DNA of 5,596 bases, taken from Oscillospiraceae bacterium. Its GTDB lineage: Bacteria; Bacillota; Clostridia; Oscillospirales; Ruminococcaceae. Location of the stretch: assembly GCA_022511485.1 (NCBI GenBank), contig JAFLUJ010000053.1, positions 1 through 5,596 on the forward strand, read 5' to 3'. This document shows, piece by piece, positions 4,404 to 5,596 of this stretch. The notes beneath the pieces are model-generated. The model ran no database searches. It was not told where the DNA came from and saw only the letters and a list, made by a program, of their open reading frames with translations. Within the stretch, counting starts at the first letter, position 1. Every line of letters starts with the position of its first letter. Position numbers and translations under genes: made by a program.

Positions 4404-5596
4404 TCATTCCAATTCGATAATATCACCATGATTAGTGAATATCGTTCTTCCGTTGGTGATCTCAATTTTTTCTGCGGAAATATATTTTTTTATATCCATA
4501 TTTGTTGCCATATTAACGGTGGTATCGGCATTAGACAGGGAAACCTTTGTATCCCCGCAGCATCCGCCGAAGGGAAGCGAATCTCCGCCTCCAACAGAAG
4601 CACGGAAAGAGGCTCCATCTATTTTTACATCCGATCTTCCGTCAAGCGCACCAACGCAGGTACAGCGGGGAGATCTTATATCTATATTTACAATTGCGTT
4701 GTCTATTAAAATTTTTGCTTCCGCTCCGCTGAATGTTCCGACAGCTGCCAGCTCTGCACCGCCCATATAAAGCTTTGCCGAGCTTCTGGTAATATGTATG
4801 TCAGTATTATTGGTTATTGAACCTATTGCTGCTCCCTTTGCAAGGGAAATGTCAGTGTTAAAGTCACAGTTGACTATTTCCAGCTTGCTGTCAGCATAAA
4901 GCGCACCGATACCTATTCCTGTATCGCCGCTTAGATTCAGGATATACCTTCCCTGATACATCGTTATATTTCCACCAAGTCCTGAGCCGATACCCACGCC
5001 GGTCTGTCCGTTTGCAGTTATGGTCACTGTACCTGACTGATCAAAAATAATTTCACCATGCACGGAGGAAATATCGTTTCCTATGCCAAAGTATTCTACA
5101 GAATCGGTCTTTATATTAAGATTTCCTTCGCCTTCAAGAGTAAGCTTTGCACTTTCCGGGATACGTATACCGCCTTTGCTCAGCTTATTTTCACCCTTGA
5201 GCAGCAGGGTCACATCACTGTTTTCCCCCAGATCAATACAGGGACGGTTCTTTACATTGGACAAATGCACATTCTCCAGCACGATCCTGCCTTTGAAGCC
5301 ATCAGCCGTCTCAATATGTATATCAGTGTCAAGGGATGGAGATCCGACAACAGTGATCTCATTGTTTGTTACGATGTCCTTTCCGATAAGAATACATTCA
5401 TAGCCGTCCTTTACAAGCCTTTCAAGCTGCACACGATCGGCAGCATCGGCATTATACACCTGCTGACCCTTGCCGTCCTGACGTTCCTGATGGCAAAGCT
5501 TTATTTCCTGCCTGATCTCATATGGAATGGAATCAATGATCTCCTCATCTGGTCTGGCAGTATAAAAGCCCTGTATGAGGTCTGCGCCAAGCAGTA
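4404..5596 (-). CDS. EAL-domain C-terminus fused to beta-helix-like repeat domain, 5' end missing
   Basis: Only the last 396 residues are visible. The frame is open to the window edge. The first residues, LLGADLIQGFYTARPDEEII, resemble the closing segment of EAL cyclic-di-GMP phosphodiesterase domains (pattern G-D-x-x-Q-G-[FY]-x-x-x-[RK]-P). After a charged linker (about visible residues 25-55) come about 340 residues of short beta-strand patterns with seven degenerate repeats of about 28 residues, each marked by a GIG, AIG or CVG-like turn. This is typical of right-handed beta-helix proteins, often surface or carbohydrate-binding. No signal peptide, membrane segment or sorting motif is visible in this part. 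A GTG at 5459 could serve as a start for a separate 351-residue protein, but the uninterrupted frame and the EAL-like peptide upstream favour one fused protein. The catalytic EAL residues would be outside the window, so enzyme activity cannot be judged. Confidence 0.7.
   Translation of the reverse strand, partial: LLGADLIQGFYTARPDEEIIDSIPYEIRQEIKLCHQERQDGKGQQVYNADAADRVQLERLVKDGYECILIGKDIVTNNEITVVGSPSLDTDIHIETADGFKGRIVLENVHLSNVKNRPCIDLGENSDVTLLLKGENKLSKGGIRIPESAKLTLEGEGNLNIKTDSVEYFGIGNDISSVHGEIIFDQSGTVTITANGQTGVGIGSGLGGNITMYQGRYILNLSGDTGIGIGALYADSKLEIVNCDFNTDISLAKGAAIGSITNNTDIHITRSSAKLYMGGAELAAVGTFSGAEAKILIDNAIVNIDIRSPRCTCVGALDGRSDVKIDGASFRASVGGGDSLPFGGCCGDTKVSLSNADTTVNMATNMDIKKYISAEKIEITNGRTIFTNHGDIIELE
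4500..5090 (-). repeat. seven degenerate ~28-residue protein repeats
   Basis: Counting residues from the GTG at 5459, turn glycines fall at 127, 158, 185, 213, 241, 270 and 298, giving spacings of 31, 27, 28, 28, 29 and 28. Each turn is followed by a short alternating hydrophobic strand such as GNITMYQG, SKLEIVN, TDIHITR, AKILIDN, SDVKIDG or TKVSLSN. The DNA itself is not obviously repeated, so the repeats are old and diverged. The regular period supports a solenoid, probably a beta-helix. Confidence 0.65.

Noticed and set aside
4460..4530. arsR promoter inside the 3' end of the beta-helix gene
   Set aside because: A TATAAA can be paired with a TTAATA 16 bp away, but this is a poor match in A+T-rich coding sequence.
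4287..4709. 140-codon plus-strand frame crossing the arsR and beta-helix gene boundary
   Set aside because: It lies antisense to two supported genes, and its composition looks like out-of-frame sequence.
5457..5459. GTG at 5459 as the true start of a stand-alone beta-helix protein
   Set aside because: The frame stays open upstream to the window edge and encodes an EAL-terminus-like peptide; the GTG has only a mediocre AAGG upstream. Not fully excluded.

Overview
All genes supported in this window lie on the minus strand, so the biological order runs from high to low coordinates. Moderate G+C with A+T-rich intergenic gaps, strong GGAGG-type ribosome binding sites, tightly packed genes and the style of the proteins suggest a low-to-mid-GC Clostridia member, perhaps a Ruminococcus-like (Oscillospiraceae) gut anaerobe. 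That assignment is an inference from sequence style, not a database match.

Layout, in transcription order. (1) 5596-4404: the 3' part of a large gene whose 5' end is outside the window. The first visible residues look like the very end of an EAL (cyclic-di-GMP phosphodiesterase) domain. They run without a stop into about 350 residues of beta-helix-like repeats. (2) 4370-1783: an arsenic-resistance cluster arsR-arsD-arsA. It encodes a metalloid-responsive repressor, the ArsD metallochaperone and the two-halved ArsA ATPase. arsD and arsA overlap by 4 bp. A 162-bp gap between arsR and arsD holds a hairpin and a good sigma-70-type promoter whose spacer is a tandem 8-bp repeat. (3) 1654-1: a two-component system, an OmpR/PhoB-type response regulator and a sensor histidine kinase overlapping by 4 bp. 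The kinase runs off the window before its ATP-binding G boxes.

How they work together: ArsR should repress the cluster until As(III) or Sb(III) binds its cysteines. ArsD would collect the metalloid and pass it to ArsA, which would energise an arsenite efflux channel (ArsB or Acr3). No channel gene and no arsenate reductase is present here, so the pump must lie outside the window. The two-component system has its own apparent promoter with an 11-bp-phased direct repeat and is probably a separate unit; nothing links it to arsenic except position.

The most unusual item is the apparent EAL/beta-helix fusion. Next are the missing efflux pump, the internal arsDA promoter with its candidate operator, and the cysteine-rich tail on ArsR. 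No tRNA, rRNA, CRISPR array, insertion sequence or attachment site was seen. No gene-free stretch exceeds 300 bases; the longest are 162 bp (3888-4049) and 128 bp (1655-1782).
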